Below are positions 1-7,534 of a DNA stretch of 64,000 nucleotides, piece after piece. The notes under the pieces were generated by a model. The model saw nothing but the letters and a program-made list of their open reading frames with translations, was not told the origin of the DNA and searched no databases. A program made the translations under genes and the position numbers. This stretch comes from Methanolobus bombayensis (GTDB lineage: Archaea > Halobacteriota > Methanosarcinia > Methanosarcinales > Methanosarcinaceae), in NCBI RefSeq assembly GCF_017873415.1, contig NZ_JAGGKD010000007.1:1-64000 (forward strand), given 5' to 3'. Numbering within the stretch: the stretch's first letter is position 1; each line of letters starts with the position of its first letter.

Positions 1-1
1 T

Positions 2-208
2 ATCAAGAATATGCCACTTGGTTACAGAACATATGAATGTGATTATTGTGGTAATATTCTTGACAGAGATATGAATAGTAGCGTGAACATTCTCTCAAGG
101 TATTTCAAACATAATGCTTTGTGGACAAGCTATCAATCAATGATTGATAATCTACGACAAACAGGTTTGTTGATCGGAATCATTCTCATCAGAATGATTA
201 CGAAATGA
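2..208 (+). CDS. tnpB: TnpB (IS200/IS605 family RNA-guided nuclease), C-terminal remnant
   Basis: The reading frame is open from the window edge. It contains the end of the TnpB zinc ribbon (CDYCG) followed by DRDMNSSVNIL, which matches the last RuvC catalytic block (Asp, then N-x-x-x-NIL). TnpB is a small RNA-guided DNA nuclease encoded by IS605/IS1341-type elements. After NILS the peptide no longer looks like a usual TnpB tail, and a neighbouring frame stays open across the element end, so a late frameshift is possible. Most of the gene lies upstream of the window, so it is not known whether the protein is intact. No tnpA transposase is visible. Confidence 0.8.
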   Translation: MKNMPLGYRTYECDYCGNILDRDMNSSVNILSRYFKHNALWTSYQSMIDNLRQTGLLIGIILIRMITK

Positions 209-271
209 GACTTACACTCGTAGGAAGCTCCTTCCTCGACAGCCGAAGGCTGGCAGGGAGGAGGAGTTCAC
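209..271 (+). ncRNA. probable TnpB guide RNA (omega/re-RNA) scaffold
   Basis: In TnpB elements the guide RNA comes from the tnpB 3' end and the element right end, and its guide is the flanking DNA beyond the end. Here 239-251 forms CAGCC-GAA-GGCTG inside an imperfect outer stem (about 228-236 with 258-266), ending at GTTCAC near 271. The guide would then be the bases from about 272. The fold and terminus are seen in the sequence; the function is inferred from the family. Confidence 0.5.
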
Positions 272-534
272 TAGAAGACTAATATTGATTGAATGTTTGT
301 GTCTGACCGGAGGTTTTACGTTAATAGGCTAGCTATTTGTAAAATAATTTATTGAAAAATTAATTCTTTGGCTCATGTTCTTCATTATAAAAAAGCACCA
401 TTGGTTATTAATATGTGTTTAAAGGTTTTTAATTGCTTCAATAAGTATTAAAAATTATATAATAGCTTTATTTTGTATTTTATGCTACTATAAAGTTTTA
501 AAAATCATATGTATTAAATTCTATATTTTCCTGT
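272..534. other. AT-rich spacer with no recognised gene
   Basis: About 260 bases of AT-rich DNA lie between the TnpB element end and the promoter of the first structured RNA element. I see no convincing ORF, RNA gene or repeat in it. Confidence 0.5.
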
Positions 535-556
535 AAGTATGCTTTTATTTAAATCT
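535..556 (+). promoter_or_regulatory. promoter of structured RNA element copy 1
   Basis: These 22 bases are identical to 3307-3328 in front of copy 2. They contain a TATA-like TTTATTTAAA (545-554). About 25 bases downstream of its centre is the first base of stem P1 (572), the expected archaeal spacing, so the RNA probably starts at P1. Confidence 0.65.
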
Positions 557-571
557 ACTAATTGGTGAATT

Positions 572-711
572 GCCCGTGGAACAATATGTTAACGGGTACC
601 ACCCCACTTCGGTGGCACCTAACCCCCAACCACATCCAGCCTGAGGTGCCACCACTGTACCAACAACCCCTCCTCGCTTAAGAGGTGCCCTTCCTATCCT
701 GGGCATCTCTT
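572..711 (+). ncRNA. unknown structured RNA element, copy 1
   Basis: The fold is P1 GCCCGT/ACGGGT (572-577/592-597), P2 CCACC/GGTGG (599-603/611-615, or CCAC-TTCG-GTGG at 604-615), P3 GGTGGCACCT/AGGTGCCACC (611-620/644-653) and P4 AAGAGGTGCCC/GGGCATCTCTT (680-690/701-711). P2 and P3 share GGTGG and exclude each other. Copy 2 at 3344-3484 keeps every helix with different bases, but keeps AACCACATCCA in the P3 loop, TGTACCAACAACCCC (656-670) in the linker and CCTATCC in the P4 loop. That is the pattern of a conserved RNA fold. It matches no family I can name; it could be a cis-regulatory leader or a small RNA. Confidence 0.7.
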
Positions 712-734
712 AATCGATAAAGGTTAAAAGGTGA

Positions 735-977
735 GTGATTTTGCCTGACATAAAAGATTCCTTAAAACTATTCATAGATTCAAGAATGGAAGAAGCGATC
801 CGTTCACAGGCTATTTATCCTGATAGGCTTTACGTAAAATCGGCTCTTATAAGGAATATTACTCCCGAACATAAATCATATGGTTCAGGATTGTTTTCAT
901 GTGATTCGGATATCAGGAATGGTTTTGAACGGGTTGATATTGGTATCAATCAGTCATCAAAAGAGTTTAAGTGGTAA
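735..977 (+). CDS. small protein of unknown function after RNA element 1
   Basis: An 80-residue ORF begins with GTG at 735 (TTG at 741 is an alternative), 24 bases after stem P4 of the RNA element. AAAGGTTAAAAGGTGAG lies just before it, so a ribosome site is plausible. The product is mixed and charged, with no signal peptide, membrane span or motif I recognise. Its reality is supported mainly by its position: RNA element 2 is also followed closely by a short ORF, though the two peptides are not visibly related. It may be a leader peptide, a decayed gene or chance. Confidence 0.35.
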   Translation: MILPDIKDSLKLFIDSRMEEAIRSQAIYPDRLYVKSALIRNITPEHKSYGSGLFSCDSDIRNGFERVDIGINQSSKEFKW

Positions 978-1187
978 TTTCAGCAACTTATTGTTGGATC
1001 TTTATTAGTTTATTTGCCTGTTTGTTTTGCTTTCTATTTCCCTGTATATTTCAATATCTAATGACTATCTATTTATATTCATACTATCAATTAAAACAGA
1101 GAAAACGTTTAAAACACATAATATCTGTTAACTGTTGTAAAATCGGATACGTAGTTATACTTATGAGCTCCTTAGATGTGGTCGTCA
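978..1187. other. AT-rich upstream region of the 1188 gene
   Basis: About 210 bases with TATA-like stretches (near 1068 to 1080) and no convincing gene. It presumably carries the promoter of the secreted protein downstream. Confidence 0.4.
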
Positions 1188-2108
1188 ATGAAAAAAATGC
1201 CTCTTGCAGTGTTGATAATTCTTATGCTACTCGTTGTCATTTCAGGCATGACTGGCTCTGATAGTATGCAACAGTATCCTGAAAAGAGCCCGGATAGTTA
1301 CAATTATGATAATAAAGCTCCTGCGGAGGTGTATTCTCCTCCCAAAGAGACTATGATGGACCATATGTTCATCTTGTCTTTTCCGATGGATGAGGAGCGT
1401 TTTCTGGAAGATAATATTGAAAAGTCTGAGTTTATGGTAGAAAGACTTGAAAATGCTACTGTAAAACTGGAGAACGAGGGCAATGATGTATCTGAACTCA
1501 AAGACATGATTAAGAATTATGCAGATCTTGTATCTGAATCTCGTATCTATCTTGAAAAGGCAAATAGTGCCTCTTCTGAAAGTGCTAAACAGGAATATCT
1601 GGATCTATCGCGGAAAAGTATAATTCAGTCTAATTCCAGGCTCAGGCCAATAATGGGTGAGATTAAAAAATATCTTCCGGGTCCGGTAATTATAGAGAAT
1701 AACATCCTCAGTGCTGAAGGTAATGGAGTTGCTATTTTATCAGGAGACCTTGATCTGGATTTTTCACTATCTGATGGTAAATTCTCGGTAGTTGATCTTG
1801 GTGAGGACCTTGTAATTGATGCAGCTGCTGACTACAGGAGAGAGTTTGTTCCTGATAAAGAAACTTCACCTGAGATGATTATGTCTCATTCAATGATATC
1901 ATACGTTGAGGTTACAGGAAACGTTTCTATGTCAGGCTCAGCTTATACAGTTGCTATTATTTCAGACATGATCGTTCTTAATGCAAGTGGAAATGGTGAA
2001 GCGGAACTTATAGGAAATGGCACATATCATCTTGATGGCGATATGTCCGCAGGAAAAGAAAATGTATGGATGATACCAATATTTGAAAGGACAGATGTTG
2101 GGAAATAG
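1188..2108 (+). CDS. secreted protein with coiled coil, unknown function
   Basis: The ATG at 1188 gives a clean signal peptide: basic start (MKKMP) and a hydrophobic core (LAVLIILMLLVVISG). ATG 1176, four codons upstream, is an alternative. The mature part has a Glu/Lys/Ser-rich helical stretch (about residues 70-160, probable coiled coil), then Gly/Asp-rich beta-like sequence in which phrases such as SGDLDLDFSLSDG and GNGEAELIGNGTYHL recur loosely, as in bactofilin-like or beta-solenoid folds. No C-terminal anchor is visible. The next gene starts 23 bases downstream on the same strand and encodes a membrane protein with a DNA-binding tail, so the two may work as a surface component and its reporter. 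I do not recognise the family. Confidence 0.75.
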   Translation: MKKMPLAVLIILMLLVVISGMTGSDSMQQYPEKSPDSYNYDNKAPAEVYSPPKETMMDHMFILSFPMDEERFLEDNIEKSEFMVERLENATVKLENEGNDVSELKDMIKNYADLVSESRIYLEKANSASSESAKQEYLDLSRKSIIQSNSRLRPIMGEIKKYLPGPVIIENNILSAEGNGVAILSGDLDLDFSLSDGKFSVVDLGEDLVIDAAADYRREFVPDKETSPEMIMSHSMISYVEVTGNVSMSGSAYTVAIISDMIVLNASGNGEAELIGNGTYHLDGDMSAGKENVWMIPIFERTDVGK

Positions 2109-2131
2109 TTCTGGGGACAGGGTTGCGTGAC

Positions 2132-3088
2132 ATGAAACCAATATATTATATCTGCTGTGTAGCGATTATTCTGATAATGGCTGGTATTGCCTCTGCAGAT
2201 AATATTGCAACAGTCCATGGTGTAGCCTACGAATGGAACACATTCGAACCTCTTGATAATGCTATCATTGAGGTGAATTCAACACCTGCACAGTCTATGG
2301 TAGCACAATATGGTGTATATTCCTTTGAACTGGCAAATGGCACTTACCTTATCACTGCAAGTTACTATGAGGATGATCAGCTTACTTATTATGCAGAGGA
2401 TTTAATAACAGTATCAGAGGAAGGCAGCTATGTTCTGGATCTTTTGCTGGTTCCTTCATATTCAGGTACTTCTGATCAGAATTCAACCGTTTCAGATGTT
2501 GAAAGCATATCCGGGTCTCAAAGCAGTTCTCTTCTTTATGGATCAATAGTTGTTGTTCTAGTCCTTCTGGCAATCATTACTTCACAAATGAAACAAAGAC
2601 CATTATCATCACAATATCCAACTGGCAGAAAAGAGGTAAGTCATTCTGATTTTTCATTAGTACCAGGACAGGCAACTTATGAAACTTCTCAGATGTCTGA
2701 GTATAAAGTGCCTGAGGCCAAATTCTCTCCTACTGTAAGTGATAAAAAAGAAACAGCAGTCTCATCTCCTGGTCCGGTAATTATCGAAGAACCTCCTGTC
2801 ACATCAGAAAAGGAAGTTACTATGCCTAAAGGTGCAGAAACACTTCCTGAGCCGGCTTCAAAAAATAAACCAACATCAGGTGAACCTGTTCCTGCTGATC
2901 TTCAGGAAATACTGGATATTCTGAAGTCCCAGGGTGGAAGAATGACCCAGAAGGATATGCGTAAGCGTCTGAGGTACTCTGAAGGCAAGGTCAGTCTGAT
3001 GCTTCTTGATCTTGAGAAGCGAGGCAAGATTCAGAAATTCAAGAAAGGACGTGGAAATGTCCTTTTCCTTGTGGAATCCGAGAAATGA
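2132..3088 (+). CDS. membrane-anchored winged-helix regulator with extracellular beta domain
   Basis: The order is signal peptide (residues 1-22, ending ASA), an extracellular domain like the carboxypeptidase-regulatory/transthyretin fold (about 25-110), a Ser-rich linker, a membrane span (about 133-152, LLYGSIVVVLVLLAIIT), a long Pro/Ser/Glu-rich cytoplasmic linker, and a C-terminal winged helix (about 245-315, DLQEILDILKSQGGRMTQKDM then LMLLDLEKRGKIQKFKKGRGN) of the MarR/DUF7343 type. This suggests a one-component membrane sensor that binds DNA. ATG 2132 is preferred over TTG 2123 because GGGGACAGG lies upstream. It is probably in an operon with the secreted protein 23 bases upstream. Ligand and targets are unknown. 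Confidence 0.75.
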   Translation: MKPIYYICCVAIILIMAGIASADNIATVHGVAYEWNTFEPLDNAIIEVNSTPAQSMVAQYGVYSFELANGTYLITASYYEDDQLTYYAEDLITVSEEGSYVLDLLLVPSYSGTSDQNSTVSDVESISGSQSSSLLYGSIVVVLVLLAIITSQMKQRPLSSQYPTGRKEVSHSDFSLVPGQATYETSQMSEYKVPEAKFSPTVSDKKETAVSSPGPVIIEEPPVTSEKEVTMPKGAETLPEPASKNKPTSGEPVPADLQEILDILKSQGGRMTQKDMRKRLRYSEGKVSLMLLDLEKRGKIQKFKKGRGNVLFLVESEK

Positions 3089-3306
3089 TCTTCTCTTATT
3101 TTTTTGTTTGTTGTTGAGTTCAGCACTGGATATTATCTTAAATTATGTTTTATTTGTGATATCTTATTATTTGGTCTTAATTGTTTATTAGTATCTTTTT
3201 AATTTCTTGATAAGCTTTAAATTGATTGGTATTCTCTATTTTTTTCTTAAAATCTTTTATAAAGCTTTATTGATTGATTATGGTATTTTGAACCCCTTTC
3301 TGAAAT
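3089..3306. other. AT-rich spacer before RNA element 2
   Basis: T-rich DNA directly follows the stop codon at 3088 (a TTATTTTTTTG run), usable as an archaeal terminator. The rest is AT-rich and shows no gene. Confidence 0.4.
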
Positions 3307-3328
3307 AAGTATGCTTTTATTTAAATCT
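3307..3328 (+). promoter_or_regulatory. promoter of structured RNA element copy 2
   Basis: Identical over 22 bases to the promoter of copy 1 (535-556), with TTTATTTAAA at 3317-3326. The start of stem P1 (3343-3344) lies about 25 bases downstream of the box centre. Confidence 0.65.
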
Positions 3329-3342
3329 GCTAATCTGGAGAT

Positions 3343-3484
3343 TGCTTGCCAGCAATGATCTGACAAGCATACCACCCAAGCTAAGGTGGCACCCACACCA
3401 ACCACATCCATCTTGGTGTCACCAATGTACCAACAACCCCATTCGTATAAGGGACATCTGCTACCTATCCGCAAGGTGTCTTTT
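3343..3484 (+). ncRNA. unknown structured RNA element, copy 2
   Basis: The helices of copy 1 recur with compensatory changes: P1 TGCTTG/CAAGCA (3343-3348/3364-3369); P2 CCACC/GGTGG (3372-3376/3385-3389); P3 GGTGGCACC/GGTGTCACC (3385-3393/3415-3423, one G-U pair); P4 AAGGGACATCT/AGGTGTCTTTT (3449-3459/3474-3484). P2 and P3 again compete for the same GGTGG. The loop motif AACCACATCCA, the linker TGTACCAACAACCCC (3426-3440) and the P4 loop CCTATCC (3464-3470) are kept. A 57-codon ORF starts 24 bases later and an ABC export operon about 300 bases later. The function is unknown. Confidence 0.7.
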
Positions 3485-3507
3485 ATCCGAAACCGTAGGC
3501 ACGAATT

Positions 3508-3681
3508 ATGAACACTCATATACAGATAACAATTGAAGAAAAAGCCCCTGAAAGTTCTGTTGGAAAACAGGGATCATTTGGCTATGAAACTGTCATTTCA
3601 TCTCTGTATGAAAAGTTGGATTCAGAACAAATGGGTCGACTGACAAAGATATCTCCGGCAGGATATGCGGGGGATGAATGA
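3508..3681 (+). CDS. 57-residue small protein after RNA element 2
   Basis: An ATG ORF starts 24 bases after stem P4 of RNA element 2 (begins MNTHIQITIEEKAPESS, ends ISPAGYAGDE). It is hydrophilic and acidic, with no signal peptide, membrane span or known motif. No strong ribosome site is visible. Its position mirrors the short ORF after RNA element 1, though the sequences are not obviously homologous. It could be a real small protein, the fragment of a decayed gene, or a leader ORF for the ABC operon that starts about 100 bases beyond its stop. Confidence 0.4.
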   Translation: MNTHIQITIEEKAPESSVGKQGSFGYETVISSLYEKLDSEQMGRLTKISPAGYAGDE

Positions 3682-3781
3682 ATGCTTACATATAGTGATA
3701 ATTCAGTAAATATAAATATATTATTATAAAATATTAAATGCACTATATGTTAATAAAAACGGGAATGATTTGAGGTATATC

Positions 3782-4537
3782 ATGGACGAGAATCTCAATA
3801 ATACTGAACAAGAAAAAAAGCTGCAAAATGGAAATTCTGATTCTCTCATGCGTCTGACAGACGTTTGGAAGATCTACAAAATGGGAGAGGTCGAGTTCGC
3901 GGCACTGAAAGGTATTGATCTGGAGATCCTACATGGTGAATTTGTAGTCATACTTGGTCCAAGTGGAAGTGGTAAGAGTACAATGATGAACCTGCTGGGT
4001 TGTCTTGATCTTCCAAGCAAGGGAGTTGTTGAACTAAACAACAAGGATATCTCTAAAATGAAAGAATCCGAACTTGCTCAGATAAGGGGTCAGCTAATTG
4101 GTTTTATTTTCCAGACCTTTAACCTTATACCTACTTTAAACACTATTGAAAATGTGATGCTTCCTCTTGAGTTCCAGGAAGCTGATGCTGATGATTCATG
4201 GACTAGAGCAGCAGAACTTCTTGATGTAGTCAGTCTTGGGGACAAAAAGTACAATCTTCCTTCGCAGTTATCAGGAGGACAAAGACAGAGGGTTGCAATT
4301 GCACGGTCCCTCGCAGTTGATCCGAAAGTAATTCTTGCTGACGAGCCAACCGGTAATCTGGATAGTGAAACCGGAAGTTACATTCTTGAATTCCTTAGTG
4401 ACCTTCACAAAAGGGAAGGTAAGACGATCATAATGATCACCCATGATCCTGAACTAACAAAATATGCGGATCGTGTTGTTCATATCAAAGACGGAATGGT
4501 CGATAATATAGAGATAATAAAGCATGAAGCAATGTGA
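3782..4537 (+). CDS. ABC transporter ATP-binding protein, MacB/LolD type
   Basis: This is the cytoplasmic ATPase of a MacB/FtsX-type ABC system. Visible motifs: Walker [11 protein letters not shown]-loop [13 protein letters not shown], signature [15 protein letters not shown], Walker [15 protein letters not shown] and the switch His in MITHDPEL. The ATG at 3782 has GAGGT five bases upstream and is preferred over TTG 3770. Its stop overlaps the next gene. The three-gene set of ATPase, secreted CARDB-like protein and permease at 3782-7148 is common in Methanosarcinaceae and is thought to export or process surface lipids or peptides, not to import nutrients; the substrate cannot be read from the sequence. 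Confidence 0.92.
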   Translation: MDENLNNTEQEKKLQNGNSDSLMRLTDVWKIYKMGEVEFAALKGIDLEILHGEFVVILGPSGSGKSTMMNLLGCLDLPSKGVVELNNKDISKMKESELAQIRGQLIGFIFQTFNLIPTLNTIENVMLPLEFQEADADDSWTRAAELLDVVSLGDKKYNLPSQLSGGQRQRVAIARSLAVDPKVILADEPTGNLDSETGSYILEFLSDLHKREGKTIIMITHDPELTKYADRVVHIKDGMVDNIEIIKHEAM

Positions 4538-5922
4538 TGAAAATGAAAAAGATTCTATTATTAATGTTAGTATTGCTGCTTCCAATAACTAATGCAGCAG
4601 CAGCAGGTATGAATGCCGGGGCTGCAGGAGTGAATGTGGACCTGATGACTCAGAGTCCCTATCCTGCCAGACCTGGTGAGACAGTAGAATTAACAGTAAG
4701 TCTCCAGAATGAAGGAAGTAATGATCTTTCAGATATAACGGTCAGTGTTGACGCTGAATATCCTTTTTCACAGGTGTCCGGTGAATCACTTACAAAGACT
4801 ATCTCTTTCCTTGAAGCCCGACAGGATGAGGAAGATGCGACACTTGTAAAATTCAAGTTGAAGGTGGATTCTGATGTCTCTGACGGTACTTACGATGTAG
4901 ACATAATTGTCAGTGATAGTGAATCTGATTCTAAGTTTGTTACAACCCTTGAAGTTGAAGTACAGGGTAAAGAGTATGCTCAGATTGTCACAATAAGCGA
5001 TTCCAGCATAGATGTTGCAACCGTGGAACCTCTTGAGTTTGTCATAACCAACACAGGTTCATCTCCACTCAAGAATATGGAAATCTCATGGGACGAATCC
5101 ACAGGTGTAATACTTCCTGTATACTCATCCAACACCAAGTACATAAATTACCTTGGAGTTAACGAATCAGCTACAGTAGTGTATTCCGTTATGGCTGATG
5201 TAAATGCGGATCCGGGACTTTATCAGCTTGATATTACACTGAAATTCCAGGACTATAATTCCAACACTACCACAATATCAACAAAAGCAGGAATGTTTGT
5301 GGGAGGAACCACTGACTTTGATTTGAGTTATTCAGAGAGTGATGAGGGAGAAGTGTCACTGTCTCTTGCAAATGTAGGTAACAATGAGGCTTACTCTGTG
5401 AAGGTATCAATACCTGAGCAGGATAATTTCCAGGCAACAGGAAGTACATCTACAATTGTGGGTAACCTCGAAAAAGGTGACTATACCATCACATCGTTCT
5501 CAATAAGTCAGACAAACTCAATGCCATCAATTGATGAAGACTCATCCGGCACAGCCAATGCACAACCTTCTGAGATGACAGAAGAAGATATGGAAACCAT
5601 GCAGGAAGAACTGGAATCAAAGAGTGAGCTTCTTGTCACGATCGAATACACAGACTCTGCAGGACAGAGACACACCGTGGAAAAGGCTGTTCAGATCGAA
5701 GAGCTTACCGGTGGCACAATGATGGCTGGCATGGCCGGTGGACCCGGAGGTCAGAGCTCATCATCTAACAGTTATCTGTTGTATGGGGCTGTTATACTGG
5801 TGGTTGTAGTTATAGGATACAATTACAGAAAGAAGAAGATGCTCAAAGAGGGTAATTATGTACCACTCAATGTCCAGCTCAGAGAGCTTAAAAGGAAGAT
5901 TATGAAGAAGGATCAGCAATGA
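4537..5922 (+). CDS. secreted, membrane-anchored CARDB/NEW3-type protein of the ABC operon
   Basis: It starts with ATG at 4537, overlapping the upstream stop (GTG 4534 and ATG 4543 are also possible). It has a signal peptide ([23 protein letters not shown]), then repeated beta-sandwich units with phrases such as TVELTVSLQNEGSNDLSDI and EPLEFVITNTGSSPLKNM, as in CARDB/NEW3 domains of archaeal surface proteins. A Gly/Ser-rich linker (GGPGGQSSSSN) leads to a C-terminal membrane span (YLLYGAVILVVVVIGYNY) and a basic cytoplasmic tail. Placed between ATPase and permease, it is probably the extracytoplasmic partner of the transporter, in the position MacA-like adaptors occupy in bacteria. That role is inference. 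Confidence 0.82.
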   Translation: MKMKKILLLMLVLLLPITNAAAAGMNAGAAGVNVDLMTQSPYPARPGETVELTVSLQNEGSNDLSDITVSVDAEYPFSQVSGESLTKTISFLEARQDEEDATLVKFKLKVDSDVSDGTYDVDIIVSDSESDSKFVTTLEVEVQGKEYAQIVTISDSSIDVATVEPLEFVITNTGSSPLKNMEISWDESTGVILPVYSSNTKYINYLGVNESATVVYSVMADVNADPGLYQLDITLKFQDYNSNTTTISTKAGMFVGGTTDFDLSYSESDEGEVSLSLANVGNNEAYSVKVSIPEQDNFQATGSTSTIVGNLEKGDYTITSFSISQTNSMPSIDEDSSGTANAQPSEMTEEDMETMQEELESKSELLVTIEYTDSAGQRHTVEKAVQIEELTGGTMMAGMAGGPGGQSSSSNSYLLYGAVILVVVVIGYNYRKKKMLKEGNYVPLNVQLRELKRKIMKKDQQ

Positions 5923-7148
5923 GACGAAGTACCTATCTAAAGCTTGCTACCAATATCCTGGTTCACAGTAAGATAAGAAGCTGGCTCACTATAATAGGTA
6001 TTGTCATCGGTGTCGGATCAGTAGTTACTATTATGGCACTCAGTGACAGCATGGCTGCTGATATGGAAGAAAGAATTGCTGACATGGACCTTACGTTATT
6101 GCAGGTCACTCCCGGTTACACCAGGGCCATGTCATCCTTTGGTCCGCCAGGCGGTGGTGACAGCTCATCCTCGGATGCTGAATTGACTGACAAGGATATC
6201 ATGGCAATTAAACTGGTGGAGAATATAGACTATATCTATGGTCAGATAGCCGGTAGTGGTCTGGAAGTATACTTCATGGGTGAAACTGCCGATCTCTCTG
6301 TAACAGGTGTTGATCCACAGGTCTGGCAATATACCGTAAGCTATGAACTGGAGTCCGGCAGGTTGCTGGAAGCTACTGACAATAATGTTGTTGTCATTGG
6401 TTACAGGATAGCCCATGAGATGTATGATCAGGAAATAGGTCTGAACCGTATACTTTCCATCGAAGGCAAATCCTACAGAGTGGTGGGTATACTGGCAGAA
6501 GGTGAAAGTGACCGTTCTATCATCATGCCTATTGATTCAGCGGTTGGCATTATAGATGATGCTGAGCAGGATGTCTATGATACTATCGTTGTAAAGGTCG
6601 ATGATGTTGACAACGTTGAAAGTGTAGTAGATGAGATTGAAGAGAAACTCATGATATCCAGGCATGTTATGAATGACGATGATCGTGATTTCACAGTTTC
6701 AGATTCGTTGTCACAGGCAGAGTCTTTCAGTGAGATGATGTCATCATTCACAATATTCCTGGGTGCCATAGCGGGTGTATCACTTGTTGTGGGTTCGGTG
6801 GGTATTGCAAATACGATGTTCACTTCTGTGCTGGAAAAGACCAAGGAGATCGGTACTATGAAAGCTATAGGTGCTAAGAATCGGGATATTCTGATGATAT
6901 TCCTGTTCAATTCAGCACTGGTAGGTTTTGTAGGAGGTGTGCTCGGTATATTGCTGAGTCTCATACTAACATCCCTTATGCCGTATCTGGGAATTACAAT
7001 GATGCGTTCATCCTTGGGTATGACCGTTGCTCCGGACCTGATGCTGATGGGTATTTCCATTGCAGTGGTAATCGGAGTGCTCTCAGGTGTGATACCTGCA
7101 TACAATGCTTCAAAGATGAAGCCGGTTGATGCACTGAGATATGAATAA
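5919..7148 (+). CDS. ABC transporter permease, MacB/FtsX family
   Basis: The ATG overlaps the upstream stop (ATGA), so translation is coupled. The 409-residue protein has the MacB layout: an N-terminal helix (about 20-42, SWLTIIGIVIGVGSVVTIMAL), a large extracytoplasmic MacB-PCD domain (about 45-275), then three C-terminal membrane spans (about 280-305, 330-355 and 370-395) with the FtsX signature MFTSVLEKTKEIGTMKAIGA and the ending PAYNASKMKPVDALRYE. Such permeases act mechanically and do not form a channel. With the upstream ATPase and CARDB-like protein it makes one transport complex. A strong terminator region follows. Confidence 0.9.
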   Translation: MRRSTYLKLATNILVHSKIRSWLTIIGIVIGVGSVVTIMALSDSMAADMEERIADMDLTLLQVTPGYTRAMSSFGPPGGGDSSSSDAELTDKDIMAIKLVENIDYIYGQIAGSGLEVYFMGETADLSVTGVDPQVWQYTVSYELESGRLLEATDNNVVVIGYRIAHEMYDQEIGLNRILSIEGKSYRVVGILAEGESDRSIIMPIDSAVGIIDDAEQDVYDTIVVKVDDVDNVESVVDEIEEKLMISRHVMNDDDRDFTVSDSLSQAESFSEMMSSFTIFLGAIAGVSLVVGSVGIANTMFTSVLEKTKEIGTMKAIGAKNRDILMIFLFNSALVGFVGGVLGILLSLILTSLMPYLGITMMRSSLGMTVAPDLMLMGISIAVVIGVLSGVIPAYNASKMKPVDALRYE

Positions 7149-7156
7149 GTATGGTG

Positions 7157-7214
7157 ACTTAAACTAGAAACTCAAACTTAAGTGTACTCTGTAATAGAAG
7201 TATGGTACTATTAC
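7157..7214 (+). other. tandem perfect inverted repeats after the ABC operon
   Basis: Two perfect hairpins follow the permease stop: ACTTAA/TTAAGT (7157-7162/7178-7183) and GTAATAG/CTATTAC (7191-7197/7208-7214). With the terminator at 7256 they make about 160 bases of closely packed structure. It may be a 3' UTR that protects the mRNA or a small RNA. No ORF is seen here. Confidence 0.4.
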
Positions 7215-7255
7215 AACAACGAATACTTCATTGACCTGAGTTAAGGAATAGAAGA

Positions 7256-7320
7256 TGCTCCGGATAACTGGGATGAAAAACCTTCCAGTTATAATTGAGC
7301 ATTTTTTCTTTTTTTATTTT
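7256..7320 (+). terminator. intrinsic-type terminator of the ABC operon
   Basis: TGCTC (7256-7260) pairs with GAGCA (7297-7301), and inside it ATAACTGG (7264-7271) pairs with CCAGTTAT (7285-7292). A long T-rich run follows directly (7302-7320). Confidence 0.75.
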
Positions 7321-7435
7321 ATTATGCAATAGTTGTAAATTTTAGTTATGTGTGTATAGTTGCAATTCTATTTTAGTTTGGGTACAAACGCATGTGTGTT
7401 AAAGTAAGTAAACTTTAGCACTAGGAGTGAATAAA

Positions 7436-7534
7436 ATGAAAGATGCGTTTAAAATAGTTCTAAGTATGCTTGTCATATCAATCATGCTTATAGGGACTGT
7501 GGGAGCTGAATCGGCAGATTCAACTCAATATTAA
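7436..7534 (+). other. signal-peptide ORF severed from the protease by an in-frame TAA
   Basis: ATG 7436 has a good ribosome site (GGAGTGA, 7423-7429) and encodes 32 residues that form a textbook signal peptide (MKDAFKIVLSMLVISIMLIG, then TVGAESA). The next codon, at 7532-7534, is TAA, and the protease frame continues from 7535 with no shift. So the natural start of the protease is here, and a single stop separates export signal from enzyme. It may be a nonsense mutation, a sequence error or a readthrough site. Confidence 0.75.

Larger units (their letters stand above)
1..271 (+). mobile_element. right end of an IS200/IS605-type (IS1341-like) element
   Basis: This is the tnpB 3' end plus about 60 bases of right-end sequence. 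The right end holds a GC-rich imperfect hairpin (about 228-266) in otherwise AT-rich DNA and finishes in GTTCAC at 266-271, a usual right terminus for this family. Elements of this family have subterminal hairpins, not terminal inverted repeats, which fits. The exact boundary is inferred; the left end is outside the window. Confidence 0.65.

Noticed and set aside
971-1261. 96-codon plus-strand ORF
   Set aside because: It overlaps the promoter and the signal peptide of the 1188 gene in another frame, and has the hydrophobic, Cys-rich look of translated AT-rich DNA.
3247-3519. 90-codon minus-strand ORF across RNA element 2
   Set aside because: It is simply the antisense of the structured element and its promoter; no ribosome site and no counterpart at element 1.
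6575-7105. 176-codon minus-strand ORF inside the ABC permease
   Set aside because: Antisense shadow of a membrane gene with strong family motifs on the plus strand.
7532-7534. Pyrrolysine or selenocysteine readthrough at the protease stop
   Set aside because: The codon is TAA, which encodes neither (UAG and UGA do).
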